In this document: positions 12,340-25,899 of the stretch, one piece after another | Layout: every line of letters begins with the position of its first letter | Numbering within the stretch: position 1 is the first letter of the stretch | Assembly (NCBI GenBank): GCA_963585895.1 | Contig: OY757904.1 | Location: 91,323,572 to 91,387,571, forward strand | DNA from: Sepioteuthis lessoniana | Lineage: Eukaryota; Mollusca; Cephalopoda; Myopsida; Loliginidae | Length of the DNA stretch: 64,000 bases | Reading direction: 5' to 3' | Notes under the pieces: model-generated | What the model was told of the DNA's origin: nothing | What the model saw: only the letters and a program-made list of their open reading frames with translations | Databases searched by the model: none | Position numbers and translations under genes: made by a program

Positions 12340-13955
12340 AGAAAGTGAAAGAGGAAGAAAGAGACGGCACAGATATACACTTGGATCAAAAGACAAGACA
12401 CTATCACTTTGATCCTAGACAAAAATGCCAAGAAGAGACACTTTCAAGGTGCTAAGAATCTATGTATAAATAATCCCATCATTTTAACAGAAACTGTTCA
12501 TATATACAAATAAATATTACATTATATATTAAATAGGCACATATGTATACTTACCAAAATATGGATTGTGTAACTGATAGTGCTATATTAGAACAAATAT
12601 CTGTTTCAATACATACAGCCCTCATATGTTTAAATGCTAACAGAGATTTTTTTTAAATTGTGCATTTCTACAATAAGAAATCAGTTTCATAGTGTGTAAA
12701 AGAAAAAACAATGATAGCAGAATTTTAACATATGTGAAAGATAAAACTTAGATAAGCAGTTTAACAAATCTTGGCCAATTTAAAATTTAAATGTTCAAAC
12801 ACATTAACAACCTAATATAATCAAATATCAAATTTGTTTCAGGCATGTGTAATATTAAAATATCCTTGAATTATGTAAAGATTGTAATGGTACATTCTCT
12901 AAAAACAAGTTTAAATTGTTTTCCACAGTTTACTTATTTATGAAAGCACCTATAATTGAAGATCTTACTTTCTTTTATAGAATTTTTAATCACTAGTCTA
13001 TTGTATTACCTTCCCTTTCATCCTCATTTCAAAGCATTTTTATATAAAATCAATAGTAATGCATTTACATTATACATATAATAGCCACATTCTGTGAACA
13101 TTGTTTGCCTTCAGTCCAGATTGCTAAAAATCCCTTCTTCATCGACAATAAATTTCTATAATAAAATCTTACACATTTCTATAATAAAACTGCTTGCAAG
13201 CCTTTGTATACTCAAAACATTAGCAATATATTTGAATTATACTTATAATAACCCTATTGTAGTAACATTAAACTATCTGCTCCATCAAATAGTAGAAGCA
13301 TCTTTGAAGAAATTAGATATTTATCTCTCAATTTGTGGCAGGAAAGTGTCAAGAATGAAATTTTATTCATTTATCAAATTTCTCTTATTCTTTTTTACCC
13401 TTAAGATATATATCTGTCATCATTCAATACTTGATAATATTTTATTTCTATTATCAAATATTTTTCAAAACCTCAAGTGGAAAATTTAGACAAAATTAAG
13501 TAAATTTTTGTTCAAACAATTTAGAAAAGAAACAGTCATATATGCAATGCTTCAGAAAAGATGATAATTTATATTCAAACTATTTTAACTTTGTAGTTCT
13601 GCAAAGATAGCTCACTAAGATATTTTCTGGTTACATGAATTAAATGTTCAAACATATCAAGAGCTTTGGCAGTTGATAAAGATGGCTGACCTGAGTTCTT
13701 TTAATCCTGTAAACTTCCAATCTCACAAAATTTATCAGCCTATTCTCATTGTTAAATACCATTGTTTTTGAGTACATTGTTATCACATGACTAATAATGT
13801 AGTATAAACTTTTCACACACACAAGTTCTACCTAAGGTTGCATCCTTTATGAAACACATCGTATACATTGATTTTTAAAAACTCGTGTTTTCTCTTTTTT
13901 TTTAATAAATACCTATTTTCATTTAAAATTATGTTTCATTTACTTTTAGTTTCAC
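12340..13955. other. No gene recognised
   Basis: AT-rich. A 131-codon plus-strand frame at 13,094-13,489 is low in complexity (Ile, Leu, Lys, Phe) and matches no domain I know; chance is the best explanation. If the candidate terminal exon at 13,956 belongs to the FERM gene, the sequence just below it is its 3' UTR and flank. Confidence 0.4.
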
Positions 13956-14105
13956 TTACAAGCAATAGGTATATATATGTATACAAAGACATTCAGATAT
14001 GGCATTGATAGCTGGTTTAGTGATGAGAGCAGGCAGCAGGCTTAGCAGCAGTGCAAAGCCAAATACTAAAGAAATAAGTCCATCTTGATTTCTTTTCTTT
14101 GTACC
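13956..14105 (-). CDS. Candidate terminal exon with a membrane segment (FERM gene?)
   Basis: On the minus strand an acceptor-like ggtccacag at 14,106-14,114, preceded by a long T/C-rich run, opens a 50-codon phase-0 frame that ends at TAA (13,956-13,958). Residues about 10-28 form a hydrophobic stretch, LISLVFGFALLLSLLPALI, preceded by a basic patch (TKKRNQ). FRMD3 and FRMD5 of vertebrates carry a hydrophobic segment near the C-terminus, and this lies downstream of the FERM exons on the same strand, so a link is plausible. Against it, the FERM-adjacent exons expected in between were not found, and no clear AATAAA follows. It could equally be chance or another gene. Confidence 0.35.
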   Translation of the reverse strand, partial: GTKKRNQDGLISLVFGFALLLSLLPALITKPAINAISECLCIHIYTYCL

Positions 14106-14109
14106 CTGT

Positions 14110-15955
14110 GGACCCATATTACAAAAAAAAGAAAAGAAAAAGAAAAAAAAAACAAGAAAGATTCTGTGATTTTACCATGTCTGTGCCAGTGCACAAATAT
14201 TTGTTGCGGATTGTCTACAACAGAAATAAACAAACACCAGGTTTAGTTAATCAAGATGCATTTTGAACAATATGACAATGATAAGTGGTGGATGATGATT
14301 CAAAATGGTTGATCAGTAACAAGAGAATTTCAATGAACCAAATACAATAATCATCAGGGGAACTTTCAAACCAAGAACAATGTCTAATTCTTGACTTGAT
14401 TGAGACTGATTGTTCATTTAATTCTTGACATTTTGGAGTAATTGTCCTAGAAGGATGTTAAAATTATGAAAATACTTTGCACATATAGATACACTACTGA
14501 TTTTCTGGCACCAACAATTCCAAAATCTTGCTCAACTGGCATTTCTGTGGGATCAAATAAGATCAAATTTAATAAAAGTTTATACTACATATATTACCAG
14601 CCCTAATTAAGTTTGAGCAGTTCAATCTTCACTTAAATTTATATTTTATACTATTACTGATGTTTGAATCTCATAGATACCATTATTATCATTAGATATA
14701 ACCAAAATAAGTGAAAAATGTCTCAAAATTAAAAACAAATACAATTTAATGTGAATAGTTGCTATATAAACTAGTGGTCACAAGATTTTGAAGAGACATC
14801 TTCCAAATTCATCTAAATAGAATAGGTAATGGACATTTTTTAAAAGTTGCCCGAATATTAGTAGTGTACTATACAAAACAAATAAAAGTTATTTGCCATG
14901 TGTGAAAAGATTTATAGCAATCATACAAACATTACATCATAATAAACAGCTGTGTTAAAAACTTTCATAGATCTATTTTCATTAGAAGAGAGATTCATAT
15001 ACAAATTAACTTATTTTAAGAAAAATAGACGCTTCAATCTCTGCCCCATAATATCTATATACAAACATAACAATTATAGGACAGTGATAGTATTATATTC
15101 ATATAAATTTCAATTTTTTGTATTTAATAAAAACATTTTTTTTAAATCTGCCTGCTATGATATTGAAGTATCTTATCAGAAAGAAAAATTACCCTCTCAA
15201 ATCCCACCCCAGACAACTTTTTTAGATTAAATTCAAGTTTGAATTAATATAAAAAGCTTTCAAAAAGTTTAGAAAAAATAAAAATGTCATTTGATGACTT
15301 CCCATTTCAAAGTGAAATTTATATACAAATATAACAACTATTATAAAACAAAGATAGTATTATATTTACATAAATTTCAATTTTTTGCATTTTATGGAAT
15401 TTTGTGTTTTTAAACAAAATGTTAAATCAAAAGGAATTTTCTGTTGACTTAACTAAAAGAAAATGACATAAAAATAAAAATGTTAATTTTTAAGCCAAAA
15501 TTTTCATCAGTCAAAAAAACCCAAAAAACTTTCCTCTAATTTCTTATAAGAAATGCATAGTTCATATGATGACTAAATGAAATGGAGATCTAATCACCAT
15601 TATGGTAAAAAAGAGAATCACATTGTATGTTCTCTTCTATGGTAACTAACTTAACACAAACACAAAAATAAACCAGAACTTTCATTTAATGCAATGCACT
15701 ATATTTACTCAAAATTTTATATTTTCTTATTTATGTCATATTCTTTCAGAAAGTATAATGTGCAATGATAATTTATTGTTTTATAAAAACAGGAAAACTT
15801 GATTTTTTCTCTAAAGAAAAAATAGCTTTCACAAGGAAGGAGATTGCTTCAAGTCAGAAATAAATTGAAACAACTTGATTTATGATATACAAACTGATTA
15901 ATGTTATAGAAATTTAATGTATTTTCACTCCAGAGTAAGATGTTTGGTTTTAATA
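14110..15955. other. No gene recognised; local duplicated segment
   Basis: AT-rich. Two related stretches lie about 270 bases apart, near 15,058-15,118 and 15,325-15,395, both with a gatagtattatat core followed by aaatttcaattttttg. They suggest an old local duplication; a weaker relative occurs near 23,570. No gene is seen. Confidence 0.45.
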
Positions 15956-15957
15956 TA

Positions 15958-16145
15958 TGAGGGATACCTGAAAAGTAAGGTACAAAAATTTACTAGTACA
16001 TGTTTATGACAATACAAATAAAATATTGTGCATATGTCACCAGCACTACAATGCTACTTTTCCATGTAGTTATCATTGAGATCTATACAGTAGTTCCACT
16101 GGTGCATGAACACATAAATACCCTCCTTAAAGAACATGGCATCAT
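15958..16145 (-). mobile_element. Mariner relic, 3' end with transposase C-terminus
   Basis: Reading the minus strand, a short coding stretch ending FMHQWNYCIDLNDNYMEK followed by a stop matches the usual end of mariner transposases (W..CI...G.Y.). Downstream comes an end sequence that reads gggatacctgaaaagtaagg on the plus strand. Only this end of the element is recognisable. The relic at 28,276 is a related end in the other orientation. Confidence 0.65.
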
Positions 16146-16149
16146 ATCA

Positions 16150-19100
16150 ATTATTCTTTAGTCAGAAGCTTTGATATTCAATGAAATTATATAAGTTTGT
16201 GTTATCTATCATTTTGAATCAAAGTTTCAATGCCTGTAGTCTAGTTTAAGAAGGGTCTAGAATATCTAACAAGGAAGGCTGCTTAGAAATTTATTCTTTT
16301 GAAAAGTTCCTGCTGCAAATTTTGATTTCCTTGTTCTTCTCTTACTTTTTCTTTCATCTCTATTTGTTTGACTAGAATCAGTTCTTATATTCTCATGTAT
16401 TTATAGCTTTATCTTTCTCCAAGTGTTTTCAAGCTTTCCTGATTGAGCAGTTTTATTCATTATTATTATTTAGATGGTCTGTTCCACTGTTTACAGTTTG
16501 GCCTTCTCACTTGCAACTCGAGAGCAGCTAGTAATGTCTTAAGAGAAATAACAATGAAAATGCCACACTAGAATTTGAAATCAATGGCAGCACAAAATGA
16601 GTTTAGCAGATATAACCTGAGTTTCATGTCATTAAAAAAGATTAGCAAGCAAAACTTATCATATGAACATTACATCAAATTAAGTGCTGATACAATCCCT
16701 GATAAAAATTATGAAGAAATCATCACTGAGGATATTCACCAAGTCTTCTTTGGGTTGTTGTTTTTTGTTTTTTTTAACAGAAAAATCAGACATGACACAA
16801 AAATTTGTGTTTAATAGCTGAATATTTCTGGCTTCATGAACAAATTAGATTAAATTAAATGTAAATTACTACCATATTTTTACCCAGATATATATATAAG
16901 TGAATTCTTATGTAATTTGCATTTTTAAAACCAATACCAACACAAATGTAAATAAACAAATTAGTTATCATTTAAAAGAGTGTTTGCTGACTTTAACAAG
17001 CAATTAAACTTGGTTAATTAAAAGGAAACATTTCTACAAAAAGAATCATTGTCAATTAAAGTTCAAAAAATGCCTTTGAGAATGAAAGCCAAACTGAGTG
17101 TGGAAAAATATGTTTGTTGTCAGCTATTTTAAAAATGTTGGTGTAAGTATAAACAAAATAAGGTTATAAAATGAAAACATGGTTAAATGAGGGAAGATGT
17201 CAAAGAATCAAGATAAAATAAAGAAAACATGCCTTGATAAATAGAAAATGCATAATAAATGAAAAATAAGTGGGTGGAAACAGCAAAAGTCTATGATTTT
17301 GATAGAAATGTATGAATAGATAAATGAAATAAGATTGACATATGGAAAAGCCAAATGAAAACCAGCACTAAAACTAAAGAAAAGGGAGTTATAGTAGACT
17401 ACAGAAGCAATCGTAGATTGTGAATAATTAGATATTCAGTGACAAATCATTAATTTGAATCAGCTAGGTGATAACAGAACTTTTACTTTTCCAATGAAAC
17501 AGATGATTACCTGAAAAGAAAGGAAAAAATTGCTACTCATATAGGAATGCATGCCAAGTAAAAGAGAATGGTAATCATAACCTTAACAGTCAATGGACAT
17601 GTATATGTTAAAATTTTTTACACTTCTATCCTTCCATTAATAGAAAATAAGTTTTGATAATGTTGAAGTCAATTTTCACAAAGCAACTAATGTTAAAACA
17701 TTTAATTAGGAATGGTATATCAACTTCATGACAAGAACAGCAAACAGTCAAAATTAAAAATTTATGAAGGAAATTTTTAGAAGTCCAGCAAAGTTGACCT
17801 GTCAACAGCCATTCAAGAAAGTTGGAACTAGCTCAATAAGTAATATCGTTTTTCGTTATTGAAGTTCACATCTGAAAAAACTGAGGCTATCACAAAACCT
17901 TGAAGAGAAGCAATACATTACTAATTAGGATTTTTGCCATTTTTGATAAAAAAAACTTTTTATTTAGATCCAGAAAAATATTCTATTAGTTAAAAACAAT
18001 GTTGTTGTATCTGGCTTGAAATGTTTCATAAAGTCAAAATGTTTAGCTGTTAAGGAGTACATTTTGTACGAGTCACATCTGTAATATAACAAAAAAATCT
18101 GGATCATCCTCTAAGTGTGGTGAATCTATAATTTTTGCTATATTTACATACAATATTTTCTTGATTTAAAGATTTATCAAAAAAATACATAAATTGATCA
18201 TTAATGCACTCAAGATATATCTCTAATTAAAATTAAACAAACTTTACAGCATTCTTTTTTGCTTAGATTTGAATTTTAAAAGTTCTGCCCTCACCCTCAA
18301 ACTTTGAATAATAATTCACTGCTTTTTTTAAAAATCCATTCCATTTATGTCTACAACTATGTTATGATAATTTGTATGTTTCCAAAACAAACTAAAAATG
18401 GCGATTGATAGCAAGATTTTTGTTAGTGCAATAACATTAGAATGCTCTAACATAAAGAATAAAGCAACTTCAAGTCCAATTTGCAATAGTGTAGGATGTA
18501 CATTTGTACTCGATCTACTCACTATAATTTTCCAGAGAGATAACTATTAAATATTAATTATAGAGTAATACTTATTCTTTAAATTTTCTATTTGCAATTA
18601 ACATAAATAAGATGTGAATCTTCAACAGGTTGAATGGCCACCAAAGAGACCCTTTTAAGTGAGTTTTGAATAATAAAAATATTTGGCTGAAAAATCACTG
18701 TTGCAAAGTGTGATATGATTAACAATTTTCTTTTTTTATACTAAATTAATACCTCTATCTCTTCACCATGACAAAATATTTACATTCCAACAAAAATTCA
18801 TTCTTACAAGTTTGAATTTTCACTAAAATGTTGCCAGGACATAAAAATGCACTTATTTGCATATGAGTGATTTTATTGATATGGATGACAATAAAGTTAA
18901 TTTGTAGCTTCTTTATATAGAAGAAGACCTTGTAACAGGATATACCACAAATATATAACTGAAATGACAGCATAGAGAAGAGGATTAATACAAAAAGTCA
19001 TTGTTTTTCAAGAGAACAGCTTATAAGAATATACAAATACTATGAAAAAGTTTCAATATTTTTTTTATCAACTTTTAAATTGTTTTACTAAGCCTAAAAA

Positions 19101-20585
19101 GAAATAAAGATTTTTTTCAATTGAAGATATGAATATCAATTTGCTGTATTAAAGATCTAATTTTTCCCCTAATATTTGTTTATACTTCATTGCAAAAGTC
19201 AATAAATGTCAAGAGACAGAAGATTTAAACACTAAACATCTTAAAAGAAAAAAAAAAAAGTATAAAACTTTCAGCAGAATTCCTGTAAAGAGAAAAAGGC
19301 ATTTTCCAAGCAACTGGTAATAACTAAAATCTACAATAAGATTAGTTACATGCATGCTATAAAATCAACTCAAATTTAAAAAGAAACATTATAAAAACAT
19401 GTTTGAACAAAACTGTATACAAAAAAAAAATTACAGTGTTAGAATAAATTGTCAGATCTGTTGAAATAAAATTACAAATATATATTTTTATTTTAAATTC
19501 AGTTTTAAAATATTTTAAATACTTTCTCTCAAAGTATGATATGTATTCATGCATAAAACTGTTCAAATTCCAACATTCATAAATTTACCAAAATATTCCT
19601 AGTCATATTTTTCTTTGTCACATTTCATTTAGATTATTAAGTTTATTCAATAGTCAAAATTATATATTTTTTATTTAAGAGATTAACTTACAATAATTGA
19701 TATTAAATTAACATGTAAATTATCAAGTGAAAGTATACATATAAACACGCTTATAAGCTTCACTTTCACTTAATAAAAAAAGGTTCAAAAGATAAAAATA
19801 TACAGATATATTAAAAATATTTGACTTCATTCATATAATTCAAATAACTACTTTTTATATAATGTAATGAATTAGAATATTCTCACATAGTTTGTAATTA
19901 TATTAACTAAAAATGATCTAATAAAATACCAAGTAAAATATGACAAAAGAATAAAGTAAATAGAAATCTATACTACCATGCTGGAGTGTGCGTGTGTGTG
20001 TGTTTTTACCGGAGGATATCATCCCAAAAGCTGATCATGTGTCAGCAAACTGATTTTTTTTTTTTTTTTTACATGAACATAGACTATGTTGGTTTGAACT
20101 CTGAAATCACTGAAAGTCATCAGATTGCAAAATATGCCATTTCTGGCCAAACAGAATGAGACAGAAACTTTGATATGGAGTACCAAAATGTGTTTTATGT
20201 GAAAAACATTCATCACTGTAGGTTCACAAACAGTGAAAAAGGACAACACTTACAAAAGATAGAACACAAAATATTATGTAACAAAGCACCTATTAAAAAC
20301 TAATCAGAATTTTTCTTTATGTTTAAAACACTAAAGCATTTATGTCATGTTCATATTTCTTTACTTAGAAAAATCTTGCTAAAATATATATTAGAATTAT
20401 TTACTCAAAACATTGTCTTTTCTTTTTTTTTCTGAGCAATGACAAGTACTCCTGCTAACATCAATTAAAAATGGTTTAATAATATACCAAATGAAATATG
20501 ACTAAAAAATAATATAAGTAGGAATAATATTCTAAATGAAATTTCAACGAATTTCTTGAGAAGGCAAATTCATTATTTTTATTAG
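16150..20585. other. No gene recognised
   Basis: About 4.4 kb of AT-rich sequence. Small acceptor- or donor-like strings occur, for example ttcttttcag on the minus strand near 17,516, but none bounds a convincing exon. A short mixed-sequence patch at 20,080-20,260 may be a decayed transposon fragment but cannot be named. Confidence 0.4.
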
Positions 20586-20589
20586 TATA

Positions 20590-21412
20590 CAAAGGACGTT
20601 TAAAAAGTTCTAAGCCTCACCCAAAAACAAGATCCATAGGTAAACGTTTTTGTTGTGGCAACATACAACCACTTCTTATAAAATTAGAAAAGCTAATTCA
20701 GATTTGTCTTCATTTCTTTGCAAGTGAATCCCATACAAAGGTTAGAGGTGTGAGAAAAAACTAAAAATGGACAAAAATACCTGAGCAATCAAAATATCTA
20801 CAAAAGAAAGGTATGACGGACAAAGAAATCCATGAGGACATGGTACAGATATTTGCTGAAGACTTCCCTTCAGATGTAACTGTGAATAAAGGTTCTCCCC
20901 CACCAAAAAAAAAAAATTTCAAGTAGGCAGCATCTATTGGCAAGGTGATGGCTTGATTCTTGGAATTCTCTAAAAAGAGAAAACACTAAATGGACAGTAC
21001 TATGCTGCAGAATTTAGACAACTGTAGGAAGCAATCAAGTTGAAATGCAGAAAAAAGATTATGTACCTATTCACACCACTCAAGTTGCTGTAGCTGAAGT
21101 AGCCAACTATGGCTTTGAATTGCTACCATGTTCCACTTACTCAATAGATCAAGGTCCATCTGACTTCTTCCTGCTTCCTAAACTCAAAACTCACTTGCAT
21201 GTTTGCCATTTTGGAAACAATGATATCAATGGGCTGTGGGGGAGTTTTTGGAAGACCAGAATGCCACCTTCTTCTGTGATGGGATGGCAATGCTTGAGTA
21301 TTGGACTAAGTGCATTGATTACAAGGAGACTATACTGAAAATAGTGAAAAACTACTTTGCTTCTCTGACTCCTTTTGGATGAGGCTTAGAACTTTTTGAA
21401 CAATCCTCATCT
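20590..21412 (+). mobile_element. Mariner element, internally deleted, dead transposase
   Basis: Terminal inverted repeats of about 30 bases are visible: aaaagttctaagcctcac near 20,604 on the left, and its inverse on the right ending near 21,410. A mariner N-terminal helix-turn-helix segment (KKGMTDKEIHEDM) starts near 20,767. The catalytic end, with HTTQVAVAEVANYGFELLP and SDFFLLPKLK, lies in the frame 21,045-21,338. The final aspartate motif is degraded to QGPSDFFL. The element is about 820 bp against roughly 1.3 kb for intact mariners, so the middle is missing, and stops interrupt the frame. Confidence 0.8.
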
Positions 21413-21414
21413 GT

Positions 21415-22570
21415 GCAATATTCTCTGCCTAAGTTTGTTAGATTAGAAAGCACAAAGCAAACGATTTAAAAATCAAGATTTTTTTTTTCTTATTCAAGAA
21501 TTCTCAAAATGCTTGATATTGTTAGAAAACAAAGCAAAAACCCTCATGCAAAAATCTTTTGCCAAGTTAGCAAAATTTTGAAGTGATTTTCAAAATAAAA
21601 CAAGACTTCAAGTTAAAGTCTACTTTTTAATTCCATTCAAAGCTAATATTATATATAAGACAATAAGCCAAACCGTCTTAAAGGAAAAAAGCTCACTTGC
21701 CAATCCATAAATAAAAAATATACAAAAATAATAATTCTAATATCTTTCAAACACTTAGTATAAAATCTATGTTTATTTATTTCATCAGATTAATTTGCAT
21801 AACATTAATATCTTTTACAATTCTTTTCCGTGAAATTTAGTTTTAACTAATTTCCCTTTCAGGTAACATTTCTGAAAGATAAGATTTTAAAGAAGTAAAT
21901 AAAGAAAAAAATTCAAAATTTGTTAGAACCTTAAAATTTTTAGCAATTACTAAAAGCAATAACAATTAATATTTTGAAATCTTGATTGAAAATTTAAAGA
22001 TTATTCCCAGGATTTCATTATATTATAGTTATTACTTTTACTAAATTATATTAATAAAATATCTAACAAAACTCATAATAACATTTGAATATATAGGAAA
22101 TATTCCAAACATCCACATCAAACAGTAAAACACATAGAAACCAAGTTAAATTGTGTATACTCAACAACATAAACTAATGTACTATTATTCCACATTGAGT
22201 TAACTTGTAAATGGTGCATACAAGACAATTTAACTCAATTTTTATTTCTTATCTCCCTTGAATTTTAATTGATTTAGGACAATACAAAAAACTTACACAA
22301 ATATGTGGTGTTCTATTACAATAGATTATTCATGAGTAACTATATATGTGAGTTTGTGCATGTATAAGTGATTGCAGAGACAGAATAAGTGAGTTTTTTT
22401 TTTATTGATGGCAGTGTGCAAATGCTTACGACAAGAAATCAAATTAAAATATATACACATCCCAGTATTTAAATCTAGAAGCAATAGTTCTACATACAGA
22501 TGTACAAGCTAATGTTAATTTTCTTTTTAAAAAAAGCATATATAAGTAACTCAAAAGATAATCACACACA
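21415..22570. other. No gene recognised
   Basis: AT-rich. The block aacaaagcaaaaacccttatgc (near 23,000) has a close match near 21,528 (ccctcatgcaaaa), which points to another low-copy dispersed repeat. Confidence 0.4.
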
Positions 22571-22575
22571 CACAC

Positions 22576-22577
<2 letters not shown>

Positions 22578-22608
<31 letters not shown>
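22578..22608. repeat. (CA)n/(TA)n microsatellite
   Basis: Short CA stretch from about 22,563 followed by about 15 TA units. Confidence 0.9.
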
Positions 22609-22610
<2 letters not shown>

Positions 22611-23398
22611 TTTAAAAAAAAATTTTTTTTTAAATCTATATAATCTAAAATTATCTTTTAATTTTGCAGTTAAAATAAAAATACTGTCTTATCAAAGCTG
22701 ACAACCTTTTTGCAAGCAGAGCAACATTTTTTGGTGCCAATGGTACACAAGCAGAGCAACATTTTTTGTCATTTTATCTGCCTGTAAAAAGGTTAATAAT
22801 AATTAAATGTAAAGGAATTTTTCAACGAGAATTTCAAATTATTAATCAAATTTTAATATTATTTGGTCATTAAACTCTTTATTGGTCCTACCAAGTTAAA
22901 ATTATCAGAATATTCTTCATAAAGACTAAATTTAGATTAATTTAATTCTGAAAAATAAATCTAATGAAAATTGCTTGTAAAATATTCATTAAATTATTAG
23001 TAAACAAAGCAAAAACCCTTATGCAAAATCATCCATCAGTCTGCATAATTGGCCAAGTTCTGTAGAGAACATCTTTGTAGCAAAATATATTTCAAGGAAA
23101 TATATTGATCATTGGGCTAGAGTATTTAAAATTTTCAAAGTTTTTTTATTTTATTTCAATGCACAATACTTAAAACTCACTGACCAAATTGATTAAAAAC
23201 TGGGAAATACCAAAACCAGTCAAGTGAAATTGTTAAAAAAAAAAAATTCAATCTCAAAATAGAGATTTGGATAAAAAAGCCAAGACATATTTGAGTGAAA
23301 TCCAAAGAAGAAAAAAGTGAAAAAGTAAGCAGCAAGGATAGCCCCTTAGCTCCTTTCATTTTGTATCATCTTGAGAGGTGAACACACACTAAACTCAC

Positions 23399-23419
23399 CT
23401 TCTTATGATTTTCTTCATC
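23399..23419 (-). CDS. FERM gene: candidate 21-base microexon
   Basis: On the minus strand a good acceptor (cctcctttcaacag) and a strong donor (gtgagt) bound exactly 21 bases encoding DEENHKK. The exon is phase 0 at both ends. The preceding FERM exon at 34,771-34,834 also ends in phase 0, so inclusion or skipping would leave the frame intact. The position corresponds to a loop of the FERM C lobe, after the strand ending FIVHVNTAE, where FRMD3/5 relatives also have charged residues. This is inferred from sequence alone; a 21-base match could arise by chance, but strand, phase and both splice sites agree. Confidence 0.55.
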
Positions 23420-24796
23420 CTGTTGAAAGGAGGTAGACAAAAAATTAATATTTAAGTAATATAGTGAGAGAAATGAAAATATTATATACATTTCAAAGAA
23501 ATAAAAAATATAATCGAAATAAGATGGTCATATAATAATTGTTACAATTTGAGTATAAAATTTATATGCAAATGTAACAACAGTTATAGGACAGAAGTAG
23601 TAATTCTTAAAAAAAAAAAACACAAAAAACTGAACAAAAATAGTAATCTGAAAATGAATGTTTTAATATATAAGAAATGAATATCAAACTGCTTTATATT
23701 TTCATGTGTAAAATTAAAAGAATATAAACAGCAATAGAAATTGAAAGATAAGAATAATATTCAATTTATTTTCAAAACTTGTAAGCATTAAAGGTTGTTT
23801 ACTCTTTTGGCAGAAACAGAAATTCTGTCTGAATAAAACACACACACACACATACACATACACAGAGGAAGAAAGACATTGAGCAAATTTTTTTTTCAAA
23901 CTGTTAATCATAGTGCCTCTGATTTCAAGCAAGGTACTTTTTGTTCAATTGCTTTTATAAATTTTTTAAAAATCCCCATGTTTCCATTACAATATGCAAG
24001 ATATATATTCAAATCAGATATAGATTTTCCATTCTTACACTCAAACAGAGATAAATGAAAGAAATATCAGCTGATGAAGAAAAGGAGGAAAAAAGCAAAA
24101 GAACAAAAAAAAAATCAAGATCCTATTTAACAAAAAGTATTTTATTTGATATTGTTTGTTGATATACCATCATGTGATTTTTTTCCGAAAATTACCCATT
24201 ATATTTTTAAACAAACAGGATATATAGTGTGCTATAAATTATTCCTGAAACAAAAATATTTTTTCTGTTACATACTTTGTTATATACTCTATAAATATGT
24301 AATAAGTGATAAAAAATGATTAAGCAATTCAAGAATTTTGATAAGCCAAAAATAAGAGAATCTAACAACCTTACTTGTAGGACAAGCAAAGCCTTAATAT
24401 AAAAAGAATTTACATATAGCCTAATAGCAATCATTAATTATGAAGTATACAATATATACAAAATAAACAACAATAAATAGAATCATTAGTCAAAGACCAA
24501 TAAACAAAATAGTTTATCTTAGCTCTGTCCTATTATATTTAGTGGATGAAAAATAAATACAAATACAACAACTATTCTGGGACATTATTAAATACACTAT
24601 TTGTAAAGATATGTATGTATGATTAGAGAAAAAAAGCCATCTTACTCTCTATAAAATGTTAAAAACTAACTGAGTGTAGAATATTATGATTTTTAAATGT
24701 ATTTAATTCAAACATAAACATCAGATCAATGCTTATACTCAACAATCAAATTATAAAGCTACTCTGAAAAATAAATTCTCTTGATTCATAGTTTCT
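23420..24796. other. No gene recognised (probable intron)
   Basis: AT-rich with a (CA)n stretch near 23,840-23,862; no feature identified. If the FERM gene model is right this is intron sequence. Confidence 0.45.
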
Positions 24797-25883
<1,087 letters not shown>

Positions 25884-25899
25884 TTGTTAATTGTGAATT

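Noticed and set aside
12554-12620. Strong donor-like gtaagtatac on the minus strand
   Set aside because: No credible acceptor or conserved protein segment upstream of it.
13094-13489. 131-codon plus-strand open frame
   Set aside because: Low-complexity Ile/Leu/Lys/Phe composition, no domain, no splice or promoter context; chance frame in AT-rich DNA.
16505-16545. 27-base phase-0 minus-strand microexon candidate (ttctcttaag / gtgaga)
   Set aside because: Acceptor and donor are acceptable but no domain expectation supports the nine residues; short exon-like strings are expected by chance over several kilobases.
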